Shown here: positions 34,259 to 42,472 of the stretch, piece by piece
Layout of the letters: every line of letters begins with the position of its first letter
Numbering within the stretch: the stretch's first letter is position 1
From: Candidatus Bathyarchaeota archaeon
GTDB lineage: Archaea > Thermoproteota > Bathyarchaeia > Bathyarchaeales > Bathycorpusculaceae
Assembly (NCBI GenBank): GCA_026014615.1
Contig: JAOZHZ010000019.1
Coordinates: 124,001 to 188,000 of the forward strand
Direction: 5' to 3'
DNA length: 64,000 nucleotides
The notes under the pieces: model-generated
The model's input: only the letters and a program-made list of their open reading frames with translations
Database searches by the model: none
Told to the model about the DNA's origin: nothing
Program-made: the position numbers and the translations under genes

Positions 34259-35122
34259 ATGCCATCTCAATTAGTTCTGCAAGAAAAAGCGGGCGAAGTA
34301 GAAGAAATCAAGAAATGGTTTGTTGAGTACAAATCCATAGGCATTGCCAGCTTAAACAAGGTCCGTGCAACTCAGCTTCAGGAATTCAAGAAGAGCCTTC
34401 ACGGTAAAGTTTACATGCGCGTCATGAAGAACACCTTGATGAAGCGTGCCCTCGAAAAACTTGACAAAGAGGACCTTAAAAAGCTGGAACCCTTCCTTGA
34501 AGGTTCAAACGTTTTGCTGTTCACCAACATTAACCCTTTCAAACTGGCACTTCTGCTGGAGAAAGGCAAAGTAAAAACCACCGCCAAATCCGGTGACATC
34601 GCAGCCATGGACGTGGTGATTCCTGAAGGAAGCACTGGGCAACCTCCAGGACCCATCATCAGTCAGCTGAACGGGGTGGGTTTGCCTACTCGTATTGAAT
34701 CTGGCAGTGTCTGGGTTGCTAAGGATACGCTTATTGTCCGCAAAGGTGAAGTCATTAACGAGCAGCTCGCCAGTGTCCTGTCAAAGCTCGGCGTTAAAGC
34801 GGTTGAAGCTGGGCTTTCGATGCGTGTCGCCTTCGACGAAGGTTTGATTGTGCTTGAAGACCAGCTACGCCTTGACGTGGAAGCTACCCGCAAAACCCTG
34901 CTGCAAAACCATTCTGAAGCTTTCGCTTTGGCATTGGAGATAGCTTACCCCTCACCTGACACCATAAAGCCGCTGCTGCAGTCAGCTTTCCAGAAAGCCA
35001 CAGCACTTTCCGTAAGCGCAGGAATAGTCACCAAAGACACCATCGCTGACCTGATTCGCAAAGCCAACGCAGAAATGAACAGCCTAAACAACGCCGTCGA
35101 AAAAGCAAAACCCAAAGCATAA
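34259..35122 (+). CDS. rpl10: Large ribosomal subunit protein L10 (P0)
   Basis: 287 aa: VYMRVMKNTLMKRALEKLDK and FTNINPFKLALLLEKGK in the rRNA-binding domain, GLPTRIESGSVWVAKDTLIV in the insertion domain, and a helical C-terminal spine (LDVEATRKTLLQNHSEAFAL, LIRKANAEMNSLNNAVEKAK) that binds L12 dimers. L12 is missing from its usual place immediately after; it is at 43653. Confidence 0.96.
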   Translation: MPSQLVLQEKAGEVEEIKKWFVEYKSIGIASLNKVRATQLQEFKKSLHGKVYMRVMKNTLMKRALEKLDKEDLKKLEPFLEGSNVLLFTNINPFKLALLLEKGKVKTTAKSGDIAAMDVVIPEGSTGQPPGPIISQLNGVGLPTRIESGSVWVAKDTLIVRKGEVINEQLASVLSKLGVKAVEAGLSMRVAFDEGLIVLEDQLRLDVEATRKTLLQNHSEAFALALEIAYPSPDTIKPLLQSAFQKATALSVSAGIVTKDTIADLIRKANAEMNSLNNAVEKAKPKA

Positions 35123-35261
35123 CCTCCAATCAACGGGAGCTTTTCGCTCTCAACCCCTTCTTCTCTTCAGTTACTTGTCTTTGTTTTCAGCCTTCAATTG
35201 TTAACCTCTATCTGTTTCATGTTTTCAACACGTTTGGCTGGAAGAAACGCCAATAGCGTAG

Positions 35262-35308
35262 ACCCCCTATCGTTTCTGCATACTATTTCTAATAGCAACC
35301 AAATAGGC
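35262..35308 (+). repeat. Dispersed 47-bp repeat, copy B
   Basis: ACCCCCTATCGTTTCTGCAT ... TAATAGCAACCAAATAGGC; same length as copy A with identical first 20 bases and last 9. Confidence 0.75.
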
Positions 35309-35342
35309 TGGTTCTTCTGTGGCTTAGGCACCGGTTGAGTGT

Positions 35343-35395
35343 TAGACCCTCCTCCTATTCTGTTGCATAGATTGGATATTAGCATCCAAATAGGC
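35343..35395 (+). repeat. Dispersed repeat, copy C (diverged)
   Basis: TAGACCCTCCTCCTATTCTG ... ATTAGCATCCAAATAGGC. Its second half is identical to copy A over GATATTAGCATCCAAATAGG; its first half has a few-base insertion. Confidence 0.7.
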
Positions 35396-35452
35396 TGCTA
35401 CTGGGCGGCGTTGCTCTGTTGGCTCGTAGTGTTCGATGTTGAAGGGTTGGTT

Positions 35453-36131
35453 TTAGCGTAGGTATTCTGCGTTGATGTGTGGTATTTGTGGGAGCTCTGG
35501 TTTGGCTAGGCATTCTAAGAAGCGGAAGCCTTGGGTGGGGTGAAAAAGTTGGGCTGAGGGGCGGTTTCTTGTTATCCAAGCGGTGTCCAGACCCATTTCA
35601 GTGCCTGCACACGCTAAGACCCGGTTTTGTTGGGGGACTACTCCTGCGTCAGTTGCCATCAACACAGTTTCCATGCAAACTAGCGTTCCCGTGGAAATGA
35701 GCTCGAGGGTTTTTGCAACAACGTTCAGAGATGTGGTTTTATTTAGGTGGCTTCTCATGGAGAAAGTTGGTCCAAAAAACGGTATCGTTCCCCGTACCAC
35801 TTCAACATTGAGTTCTTGTAGTTTGTCTTGGTTTTCTTGCGTAAGATACATAGGCACCTCCTCAAGTCCCCTTCTAACCCACTCATCACGTCTCTGCCGC
35901 AACTCGGGAATTTCAGCAAAAACATCCTTACCCATATTATTCACCTGCCAACTCATACCCTGCGGGCAAGTCACACAGACAACTTTTTTGTCCCGAATTT
36001 TCTGTGCAACTTTAACCGCGCTTTCACCCGTAACCGAAGCCACAACCACACTGTCGACACGCGCCGAAGCATTAGCGGCAGCATCCACAACTTGCCCTGT
36101 ATTTACTGGTCTGGTCTTTCAAAAACCCGCA
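35453..36131 (-). CDS. Pyruvate kinase C-terminal (alpha/beta) domain-like protein, probable frameshift near start
   Basis: From GTG 36088 the frame gives 211 aa: VDSVVVASVTGESAVKVAQK, KVVCVTCPQGMSWQVNNMGK, and METVLMATDAGVVPQQNRVL, matching stand-alone PK_C domains of archaea. Just upstream ATG 36131 starts MRVFERP, which stops after a few residues, while the main frame upstream reads PVNTGQVVDAAANAS. Restoring one base near 36110 would join them as MRVFERPxPVNTGQVVDAAA, the expected N-terminus. Either an assembly indel or a real lesion. Substrate unknown; no catalytic barrel is present. Confidence 0.7.
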
Positions 36132-36229
36132 TTTACATCGTCTCCCACTATACCGCAACAGCTTGAAAATAAAAAAGCCTAATCATACCCTTCGCGAGCA
36201 GTGTCGCATGTTTATTTAGACACCGTATC

Positions 36230-36238
36230 CTTTTATAG
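36230..36238 (+). promoter_or_regulatory. TATA box for inositol-phosphate synthase
   Basis: CTTTTATAG; initiation expected near 36260, downstream of GTG 36245 and just before the ribosome-binding site AGGTGG at 36266-36271. This favours GTG 36278 as the start of the gene. Confidence 0.55.
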
Positions 36239-36277
36239 GCAATCGTGAATAAGAAAAGCCAAAGTAGGTGGCAAGAA

Positions 36278-37339
36278 GTGCCGAAAATCAAAGTTGCATT
36301 AATCGGCGTGGGAAACTGCGCTTCAGCCTTAATCCAAGGACTACAATACTACGGCAAACCTGAAAAACAGGTAGGTTTACATGGACTGCGAAACCCCAGC
36401 CTTGCAGGCTTAACCCCCAACGACATAGAAATCGTCGCCGCGTTTGACGTAGATGGACGGAAAGTGGGCAAAGACCTTGCCGACGCCATATTTGCCGCGC
36501 CAAACAACGCGCCCAAAGTTGCAGAAGTCCCACAACTGGGCGTGACTGTGCAGAAAGGACCCTTGCTGGACGGCATAGGCGACTCCGTTAAAACAGTGGT
36601 GACCATAAGCCAAGCAGAGGCCTCTAACGTAGCAAGTGTTCTTGAGCAGTCAAAGACAGAAATTGTACTTAACTTGCTTCCTAGCGGCGCAGCCAAAGCA
36701 TCAGGATTTTACGCACAACAGGCTTTAGCGGCTGGATGCGCCTTCATAAATGCCACACCAAACTTAATCGCCAGCAGCCCTGAATGGGCTGAGCTTTTTC
36801 AAGACGCTGGCTTGCCGCTGGTGGGTGACGACCTTGTGGACCAAGTTGGCTCAACAGCGCTGCACAAGACCCTGCTGCAGTTGCTCAGCAAAAACGGCGT
36901 AAAAATCGCTGAAACCTATCAGTTGGACGTAGGCGGCGGAACCGAATCATTAGACACGATGGATCGCACTCGAGATGCCAAACGCGTTATTAAAACTGAA
37001 GCCGTAGCCTCCTCGCTGCCTTACCCGACGGAAGTTGTCGCTGGCAGCACAGACTACGTGGATTTTCTTCAGAACAAACGGGACAGTTACTTTTGGATAA
37101 GCGGTACATACTTCTGTGATGCACCCATGCGTATTGACCTCAAATTTAGCACCGTAGACGCCCCCAACGCAGGCAGCGTACTCTTCGACGTTATTCGCGC
37201 CGTGAAACTGGCTTTAAACCAGAAACAGAAAGGCACAATCGAACCAGTCTGCGCCTACGGGTTTAAGCATCCACCAAAAAGTTTGAAGCTGGAAACCGCC
37301 GAAGCAGCCTTCAAAAAGTTCCTTGAAGAAAACGCCTAA
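36278..37339 (+). CDS. ino1: Inositol-3-phosphate synthase
   Basis: About 353 aa. Converts glucose-6-phosphate to inositol-3-phosphate, used for inositol phospholipids and, in some archaea, osmolytes. VALIGVGNCASALIQGLQYY is the NAD-binding loop; NATPNLIASSPEWAELFQDA, LPLVGDDLVDQVGSTALHKT and VGGGTESLDTMDR follow. GTG 36278 has AGGTGG six bases upstream. The in-frame GTG 36245 lies before the expected transcription start. Confidence 0.92.
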   Translation: MPKIKVALIGVGNCASALIQGLQYYGKPEKQVGLHGLRNPSLAGLTPNDIEIVAAFDVDGRKVGKDLADAIFAAPNNAPKVAEVPQLGVTVQKGPLLDGIGDSVKTVVTISQAEASNVASVLEQSKTEIVLNLLPSGAAKASGFYAQQALAAGCAFINATPNLIASSPEWAELFQDAGLPLVGDDLVDQVGSTALHKTLLQLLSKNGVKIAETYQLDVGGGTESLDTMDRTRDAKRVIKTEAVASSLPYPTEVVAGSTDYVDFLQNKRDSYFWISGTYFCDAPMRIDLKFSTVDAPNAGSVLFDVIRAVKLALNQKQKGTIEPVCAYGFKHPPKSLKLETAEAAFKKFLEENA

Positions 37340-37876
37340 TCAAAGCAAATGCAACAAAAGAAAGAAACCGCCTGCATAGGAAAGCGGCACCGCAGCTAAC
37401 AAAACAAACGTGGTCGCCCTCACCTTTTTGTTCACCAAAAACTTCGATTCCCCGCTCATTTTCAAGTATTTAATTGAGTAAAAGTAGATTATTGCGGTCG
37501 GCGCCAGCACCAGCCGAAGTAAAGCAAAAAGAAGGGTTCGTCTCTGCCCACGCTGCGAATTATGCCTGAACCAAAAACAGCCACCAAGTAAGCGGCGTAT
37601 GCTAAGCCGACGCTGACCGACGCCATAATGGGTAGCAGGAAGTTTTCAATTCTTCTTTTTGGCGCTGCTGACTGAACTAGCCCTATGATGACAATTGATA
37701 GTCCCCAGACGCCAACTACTGGGGCAAAAAGCCATCCTGCGCTGAAGTAGTCAACATCATTAGGCTGAGCGTAAATGGGAATTTTTACGGTTAAAAGCAA
37801 CAACCGCCAGAATAACAAGTGCAATTCCCAATGCTAAGAAGACGCGAGGACTCGAAAACCAGCGGCTGCCAACCAT
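37340..37876 (-). pseudogene. Membrane protein disrupted by two compensating frameshifts
   Basis: ATG 37876 begins MVGSRWFSSPRVFLALGIAL, a TM helix, then hits a stop. The neighbouring frame continues with LLLLTVKIPIYAQPNDVDYF and two further TM helices to about 37510. The original frame then resumes with LFALLRLVLAPTAIIYFYSI and ends LLAAVPLSYAGGFFLLLHLL. Total ~178 codons. Compensating shifts are compatible with two assembly indels in an intact gene or with decay. No family recognised; perhaps five TM helices. It converges with ino1. Confidence 0.6.
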
Positions 37877-37961
37877 GCCTTTCAGTCCTTACACTACTTT
37901 TGGTGCTGTAGGCTTTAATTTTTGCTCCAGCAAACGGATTCGGCGTTGCGCGTTGCATCTG

Positions 37962-39068
37962 CTATTTTGCGAGTTTTTCTATTTCTTGAAGAATCTTCTG
38001 TTTTACCCCGTTTTCTTCAATCTTTTCCTTCATCAAGCTTATCGTATGCACGGGGGTCGGGTCCACGTTTCGCAGCATGGCAAGGTAAATGCTTGTGAAG
38101 TCTCCTACCAGAATCGTAGAAAGCATCTTGGCAAGGTTGCTTTTGCCTTGAGCCCAAACCTCAAACACTTTCGCGACGGACGACTGCATCAGTGCATGAG
38201 TGGTTTCTATGCGGCTCTGAATCTCCAAGGGCTCCTGTTTATCCCGCAGAAAAACCACACCGTAACATCGGGCAAACTCTTTGTTTCCTTCCCACCCCAT
38301 AACCTCATTGTGATTAAGCTCGCTAAAGGTTTCATGCTTCGCGGGCACTTTGGCGTTCTCGTTAAACTGCTGCTTAAAACGCAACGCCACGCCACGGTAA
38401 ATGCCAAACCCGTAAACCGCAGGAATAACACCATAAAGGTTCAGAGCAAGGGTCTTTGCGAAGTTCTCGCCGGCAGGCTTGCCTGGCGCGTTTTCGCTGC
38501 TAACTTTCTCCAAAAGCTTCGTTGACTCAGCAAACTCCGCCGAAAAGTCAGGGGCAACTCCAACCTTTTCCATGCTTGTAAGCAGTGGCATAAACATGTG
38601 CGGTAACGCGGCGCGGGGCTGCATTCCACCGCGAACCTGAAGGTACGGCACACCTAGTTTTTGGGCGTATTTGATGAGGTCTCCACCTGAACTGACGCAT
38701 AGAACCATACATTTGCGTTTTACGGCATCAAGAAAACTGCTGAGGGTTTCTTCCGTGCCTCCTGAGTAGCTAGCCAAAACCACAAGGGTGTTTTTGTCGG
38801 CGTACGCGGGCAGATGATAGTCTCTGCTGACTTCTACGGGAACCTTCGAGGTGCCGCGAACGTAGTCTTTGAGCAGTTCGCCTCCGATAGCTGAGCCACC
38901 CATACCAGCAACGATTACGTTTCGCGGAGTTGAGTAGTTCAGCTTGAGGTTTTTGGCGTTTTCCGCCGATTCTCTGTAGTTTTCTGCGGCGTGGATGTAG
39001 ACGTCTATGTTGTTGTTTTGGTCTATTTTTCGCATGCCTTCCAAATCGTCAAGAATGGAATCTGTCAA
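37962..39068 (-). CDS. pgi: Bifunctional phosphoglucose/phosphomannose isomerase
   Basis: 368 aa SIS-domain enzyme of the archaeal PGI/PMI type. NVIVAGMGGSAIGGELLKDY and LVVLASYSGGTEETLSSFLD mark the sugar isomerase domain; AKHETFSELNHNEVMGW contains the catalytic Glu and His (residues ~270-285). Interconverts glucose-6-P, fructose-6-P and mannose-6-P, feeding glycan sugars. Confidence 0.92.
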   Translation of the reverse strand: MTDSILDDLEGMRKIDQNNNIDVYIHAAENYRESAENAKNLKLNYSTPRNVIVAGMGGSAIGGELLKDYVRGTSKVPVEVSRDYHLPAYADKNTLVVLASYSGGTEETLSSFLDAVKRKCMVLCVSSGGDLIKYAQKLGVPYLQVRGGMQPRAALPHMFMPLLTSMEKVGVAPDFSAEFAESTKLLEKVSSENAPGKPAGENFAKTLALNLYGVIPAVYGFGIYRGVALRFKQQFNENAKVPAKHETFSELNHNEVMGWEGNKEFARCYGVVFLRDKQEPLEIQSRIETTHALMQSSVAKVFEVWAQGKSNLAKMLSTILVGDFTSIYLAMLRNVDPTPVHTISLMKEKIEENGVKQKILQEIEKLAK

Positions 39069-39178
39069 CGATATCTCCCATTAAATCAAGTGTCTGCAGG
39101 TTTATATTTGATTTTTCACTCACTAGCCTACAACACTCTGTAAACATCAGCAGTTTATCAAAGACAAGTGACCAACGC

Positions 39179-40039
39179 ATGGTTAAACATTGGTTGACTG
39201 TGGCGGTTCCCGCGTCGGTCGTTGCGGATACACCGCACCTACGTGAGAAAACCTCAAAAATCGGCTTCATTGGGCGAGCAGCCGCCATATTTTGCGTAGA
39301 CGAAATCATAGTGTACGCCGACGACCCGAAAGTGAATCAGCGGCGTGATTTAGACCTCATGGCTCTCCTGCTGAGTTACATGGAGACGCCTCAGTACCTA
39401 CGCAAACGTCTCTTTGAACTTAAGCCTGAGCTGCAGTACGCGGGGATTCTGCCGCCGCTGCGCACTCCGCATCATCCGCTGCAGGCAAAAATCCGCGGGT
39501 TACGGGTGGGCGAATTTCGAGAAGCAGTCGCAGTTTCCAAAGCCAAAGACGGCACCCTCTTGGACATCGGAGTTGAAAAACCCGCCTTGCTGCCCCAAAC
39601 ACAAATTCCCCCCAACAAACGATTAACAGTGAAAATAACCAAAGTTTCCGACCGCGTCGAAGTCCAAACTGTAGACCGCAACACTGTACCCGATTACTGG
39701 GGCTACACAGTTTCTGTAGAGAAGCGTTCTCTTGGCAAACTGCTGGAAAACCGAAGATTCGACTTAACAATTGGAACCTCCAAGTTCGCCACGCGCTTCC
39801 AAGACGCCGCCCAGCACCTCGAGCAGAAATGGCAAAAAGCCAACAACACCCTAATCCTGTTTGGTGCACCATCTCGTGGGCTACACGAAATCGCGCAGGA
39901 TGAAGGGGTAAACTTGAATGACCTGTTGGATTTCGTGTTGAACACGGTGCCTGCGCAGGGAACTGAAACCGTGCGAACTGAGGAAGCCTTGTTTGTGACG
40001 CTTGCAGTCTTGAACGTTCAGTTTGACATTGAATGTTAA
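39179..40039 (+). CDS. SPOUT-type RNA methyltransferase (COG2106 family)
   Basis: 286 aa. An alpha/beta knot methyltransferase with a TVAVPASVVADTPHLREKTS N-terminus, an OB-like inserted domain (SKAKDGTLLDIGVEKPALLP), and the knot end NTLILFGAPSRGLHEIAQDE. The family is probably an rRNA uridine or pseudouridine methylase. Divergent from the isomerase gene. Confidence 0.88.
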   Translation: MVKHWLTVAVPASVVADTPHLREKTSKIGFIGRAAAIFCVDEIIVYADDPKVNQRRDLDLMALLLSYMETPQYLRKRLFELKPELQYAGILPPLRTPHHPLQAKIRGLRVGEFREAVAVSKAKDGTLLDIGVEKPALLPQTQIPPNKRLTVKITKVSDRVEVQTVDRNTVPDYWGYTVSVEKRSLGKLLENRRFDLTIGTSKFATRFQDAAQHLEQKWQKANNTLILFGAPSRGLHEIAQDEGVNLNDLLDFVLNTVPAQGTETVRTEEALFVTLAVLNVQFDIEC

Positions 40040-40058
40040 GTGTTGCCTCAATTTTTGT

Positions 40059-41513
40059 TTAAACGGTTTTAAGGAACTGTTCATCTGAGTTTGAAATCAA
40101 AAACCCGCTGGCTACCGCAACTAAAAATGACGAAATCATTAACACCCAAGGAAGCGCAAGTTCATAAGTTTCCAACGAACCCTGCACAATTACCAAATTT
40201 GTGATTAAAGGCGCAATCGTTGCTGAGATAGCCAATGCCTGCTTTCTCCGTGTAATTGCCATGGCGGCACCTGTGACCCCAAAAACAAACGAGGCTACCC
40301 CAAGGATTGCCAGTAACCCCCATTCAAACCCATGTATTACGCCTTCAACTCCAACTAGCCCCCAGTAAAGACTAACCGCGGAAGCCACCGCCAGCAGAAC
40401 GCCTCCCAAAAACGGAAAATTCTCGTGTTTAACAAAAAGGGTTAAGCCCCTTGTTTTTCGGGTTGAAACCACCTTGAACGCCACTACGCCTCCTAAAATC
40501 GCGAAACCCACCAGTACACCAAGCAGCCATGCCACCCTGTTTGCGTTGTGAGCCAAACTGAATCCAGTGTGGGTCTTAGTCCAATTTTCCTGCGAAGCTT
40601 CGACATGAACGTACGCGGGGGAAAACAAGTTGGACACGTTGGCGGAATAAATCCCTGCGGTTGAGGTTTCTTTTGCGGGGACGCCGTTTATGGTCACGTT
40701 CTCGTTGTGGACTTTTTTGGGTAGAAACGTCTGGTTTGAATACGTGGCTGATTCTGGAAGAGTTAAGCCTTCTTCAGGTAGCAACAGATAGGTTACGTTA
40801 ACAGAAACCCAAGTAGTCCCCAAATCGTCTGTGGCGAAGTTCACGAGCGCCACGTTGAAGGTGTCCCACCAAACAACAACCGATTCCGTCTGCAAACCGG
40901 AAAGCCCCGTATCTTTATCAACCACGGTAGTGTTCCATTCAACTCCTTCTTCAGTAACAAGCTTGACTGGTGTGAAAGTCAAGACTTCAGCAGTGGGGGA
41001 AGAATAGTTGAACGAGAAAAACCCGTTATTCGTGTTTATCTTCAGGCTGTCTATTGTTTCGTTTTTGCTGTTGGCTACTTGGATGGTGACGATTGCGTTT
41101 TCTATTGCTTGTCCTGTATTGTCGCCGTAGCTCCATTCTGCTTTGAACAAGAATGTCCACTTACTGTCCACGTGAGTGTAAAACGGTGAATCGGGCATTG
41201 TAGGGCTTACCGCGACCCAAGAGCCAGAAGCGGTTGCTTGAACTTGATTTAATGGAATAAAGGCGAACAAAAAAATGCATGGAAGAGCAATTAGTATGCA
41301 CGCGGTCACACGTTTTCTCCGCTCTTTATCCTTAGCTCTCAAGGAGGACACCAAACCGTGAAGGTACCTGTTTCTGCTAAGTTCTAATAAACATTTTTTT
41401 TCCTCATCTATTATCCAGCCACTGGCTTGATGCTTTTCGCTGTAAGCGATGGCAACCTTTATGTTTGCCGCCCAACCTCTCCTGAGTTGATAATTGGAAA
41501 TTCCATTTTTCAA
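40059..41513 (-). CDS. Multi-TM protein with an extracellular beta-rich domain
   Basis: 484 aa. Not recognised. An N-terminal basic cytosolic part (~1-68) leads to a TM helix (ACILIALPCIFLFAFIPL), a ~240-residue outside region rich in NxT/S glycosylation sequons (NETI, NYSS, NTTV, NVTY, NQTF) and Ig-like strands, then five TM helices from ~330 on. Topology suggests a surface receptor or transporter accessory. The unconserved-looking N-terminus may mean the start is internal. Confidence 0.65.
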   Translation of the reverse strand: MKNGISNYQLRRGWAANIKVAIAYSEKHQASGWIIDEEKKCLLELSRNRYLHGLVSSLRAKDKERRKRVTACILIALPCIFLFAFIPLNQVQATASGSWVAVSPTMPDSPFYTHVDSKWTFLFKAEWSYGDNTGQAIENAIVTIQVANSKNETIDSLKINTNNGFFSFNYSSPTAEVLTFTPVKLVTEEGVEWNTTVVDKDTGLSGLQTESVVVWWDTFNVALVNFATDDLGTTWVSVNVTYLLLPEEGLTLPESATYSNQTFLPKKVHNENVTINGVPAKETSTAGIYSANVSNLFSPAYVHVEASQENWTKTHTGFSLAHNANRVAWLLGVLVGFAILGGVVAFKVVSTRKTRGLTLFVKHENFPFLGGVLLAVASAVSLYWGLVGVEGVIHGFEWGLLAILGVASFVFGVTGAAMAITRRKQALAISATIAPLITNLVIVQGSLETYELALPWVLMISSFLVAVASGFLISNSDEQFLKTV

Positions 41514-41542
41514 TTACCTGTCAAAGAATCGAGGTGAAATGT

Positions 41543-41800
41543 ATGTCACAAAAAACAATGTTTGAAGCCAAATGCACTGAATGCGGCAAAATTGCAACTG
41601 TCCCGTTTAAGCCAACCGAAGGCAAACCCGTCTACTGCAAAGAATGTTTCGCAAAACACAACAACAGACCCCGCGCTGCCCCCAGAAACGTTCACGTTTC
41701 CGTCGGCAAAGAAGGTTGGGCAAGGCGTAGAGACAATGGGGCAACCCGAAAAGAAGATGAGCATGTAGGTTTCTTCCACAAGTTCACTCACGCACCTTAA
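41543..41800 (+). CDS. CxxC-x17-CxxC zinc-ribbon protein, 85 aa
   Basis: MSQKTMFEAKCTECGKIATV then PFKPTEGKPVYCKECFAKHN: two CxxC pairs 17 residues apart form a zinc ribbon of the CxxCx17CxxC type. The C-terminal half is basic and probably flexible. ATG 41543 is chosen because GAGGTGA (41531-41537) is a ribosome-binding site six bases upstream. A short paralogue lies at 42188. Confidence 0.82.
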   Translation: MSQKTMFEAKCTECGKIATVPFKPTEGKPVYCKECFAKHNNRPRAAPRNVHVSVGKEGWARRRDNGATRKEDEHVGFFHKFTHAP

Positions 41801-42187
41801 AAGGGTTTTTAGCAAGGCAAGGCACTTTCTTATGCTGAGATGCCTTCATTTGGCTGTAAATCGTGAAGCTCGCTTCTGACCTCCCAAACAGGCTACGCTT
41901 AGGGACACAATAACGGGAGCAGAATCTCACGTTTCAGTTTTAACCTTTCTTAGACTTTTCTGGTTGAGCATCTTTTCTACAGAAGCAAGGGCTAAACTTT
42001 AGAGTATTATTCGCAAGACAAAAGCTAAAGCGCTTTTTAGGGTAATTCACGCGGTATCTTCATACATAACGGCTCAAATTGCATAGAACAACTGCCCTAA
42101 TGTATGGATAAGTTTAAACCTAACCATGTGCGTATTGGGGTGTGCAAATCATGTTTGCACCGAATGTAACAGGAAGTGAAAAAGAGA
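41801..42187. other. Non-coding gap between two zinc-ribbon genes
   Basis: No frame found. A TATA-like AAGTTTAAACC at 42109-42119 may serve the small zinc-ribbon gene at 42188, with a leader of ~45 nt. Confidence 0.4.
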
Positions 42188-42328
42188 ATGTCATATCCAA
42201 GAGAGATGCACAAGGCTACCTGCTCTGACTGTGGAAAGGAATGTGAAGTTCCATTCAAACCAGACGGAAGCAGACCAGTTTATTGCCGCGAGTGCTACAG
42301 TAAACGAAGACCACCACGAAGATACTAA
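42188..42328 (+). CDS. CxxC-x17-CxxC zinc-ribbon micro-protein, 46 aa
   Basis: MSYPREMHKATCSDCGKECE then VPFKPDGSRPVYCRECYSKR and a short Arg/Pro tail. It holds the same two CxxC pairs 17 residues apart as the 41543 gene and shares the VPFKP-D/E-G-PVYC-ECF/Y core, so the two are paralogues. It may act as an RNA- or protein-binding ribbon. Function unknown. A GGAAGTG box lies 14 bp upstream of the ATG. Confidence 0.8.
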   Translation: MSYPREMHKATCSDCGKECEVPFKPDGSRPVYCRECYSKRRPPRRY

Positions 42329-42439
42329 GCTAACAAGCTAATAGTTTACTTCGTTTAAGAAAATCTCCAAATTTTCATCTTATTTTTTACATCTTTTCCA
42401 TGCAAGTATGATGTTGGTATTTCTTGCTATTTGGGTAAA

Positions 42440-42447
42440 GAATTTAA
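42440..42447 (+). promoter_or_regulatory. TATA box for the presenilin-like gene
   Basis: GAATTTAAATG region; initiation ~25 bp on, near 42470, coincides with ATG 42473, which suggests a leaderless message and rejects the in-frame ATG at 42431. Confidence 0.5.
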
Positions 42448-42472
42448 ATGCCTGTCTGGTGAGTCTTTGTCT

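Larger units (their letters stand above)
35123..35452. other. Non-coding gap with two repeat copies
   Basis: Holds repeat copy B (35262-35308) and copy C (35343-35395), 34 bp apart. A CGCCAATAGCG phrase at 35248-35258 also occurs next to copy A. No coding frame was found; it lies between the L10 gene and a convergent gene end. Confidence 0.6.
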
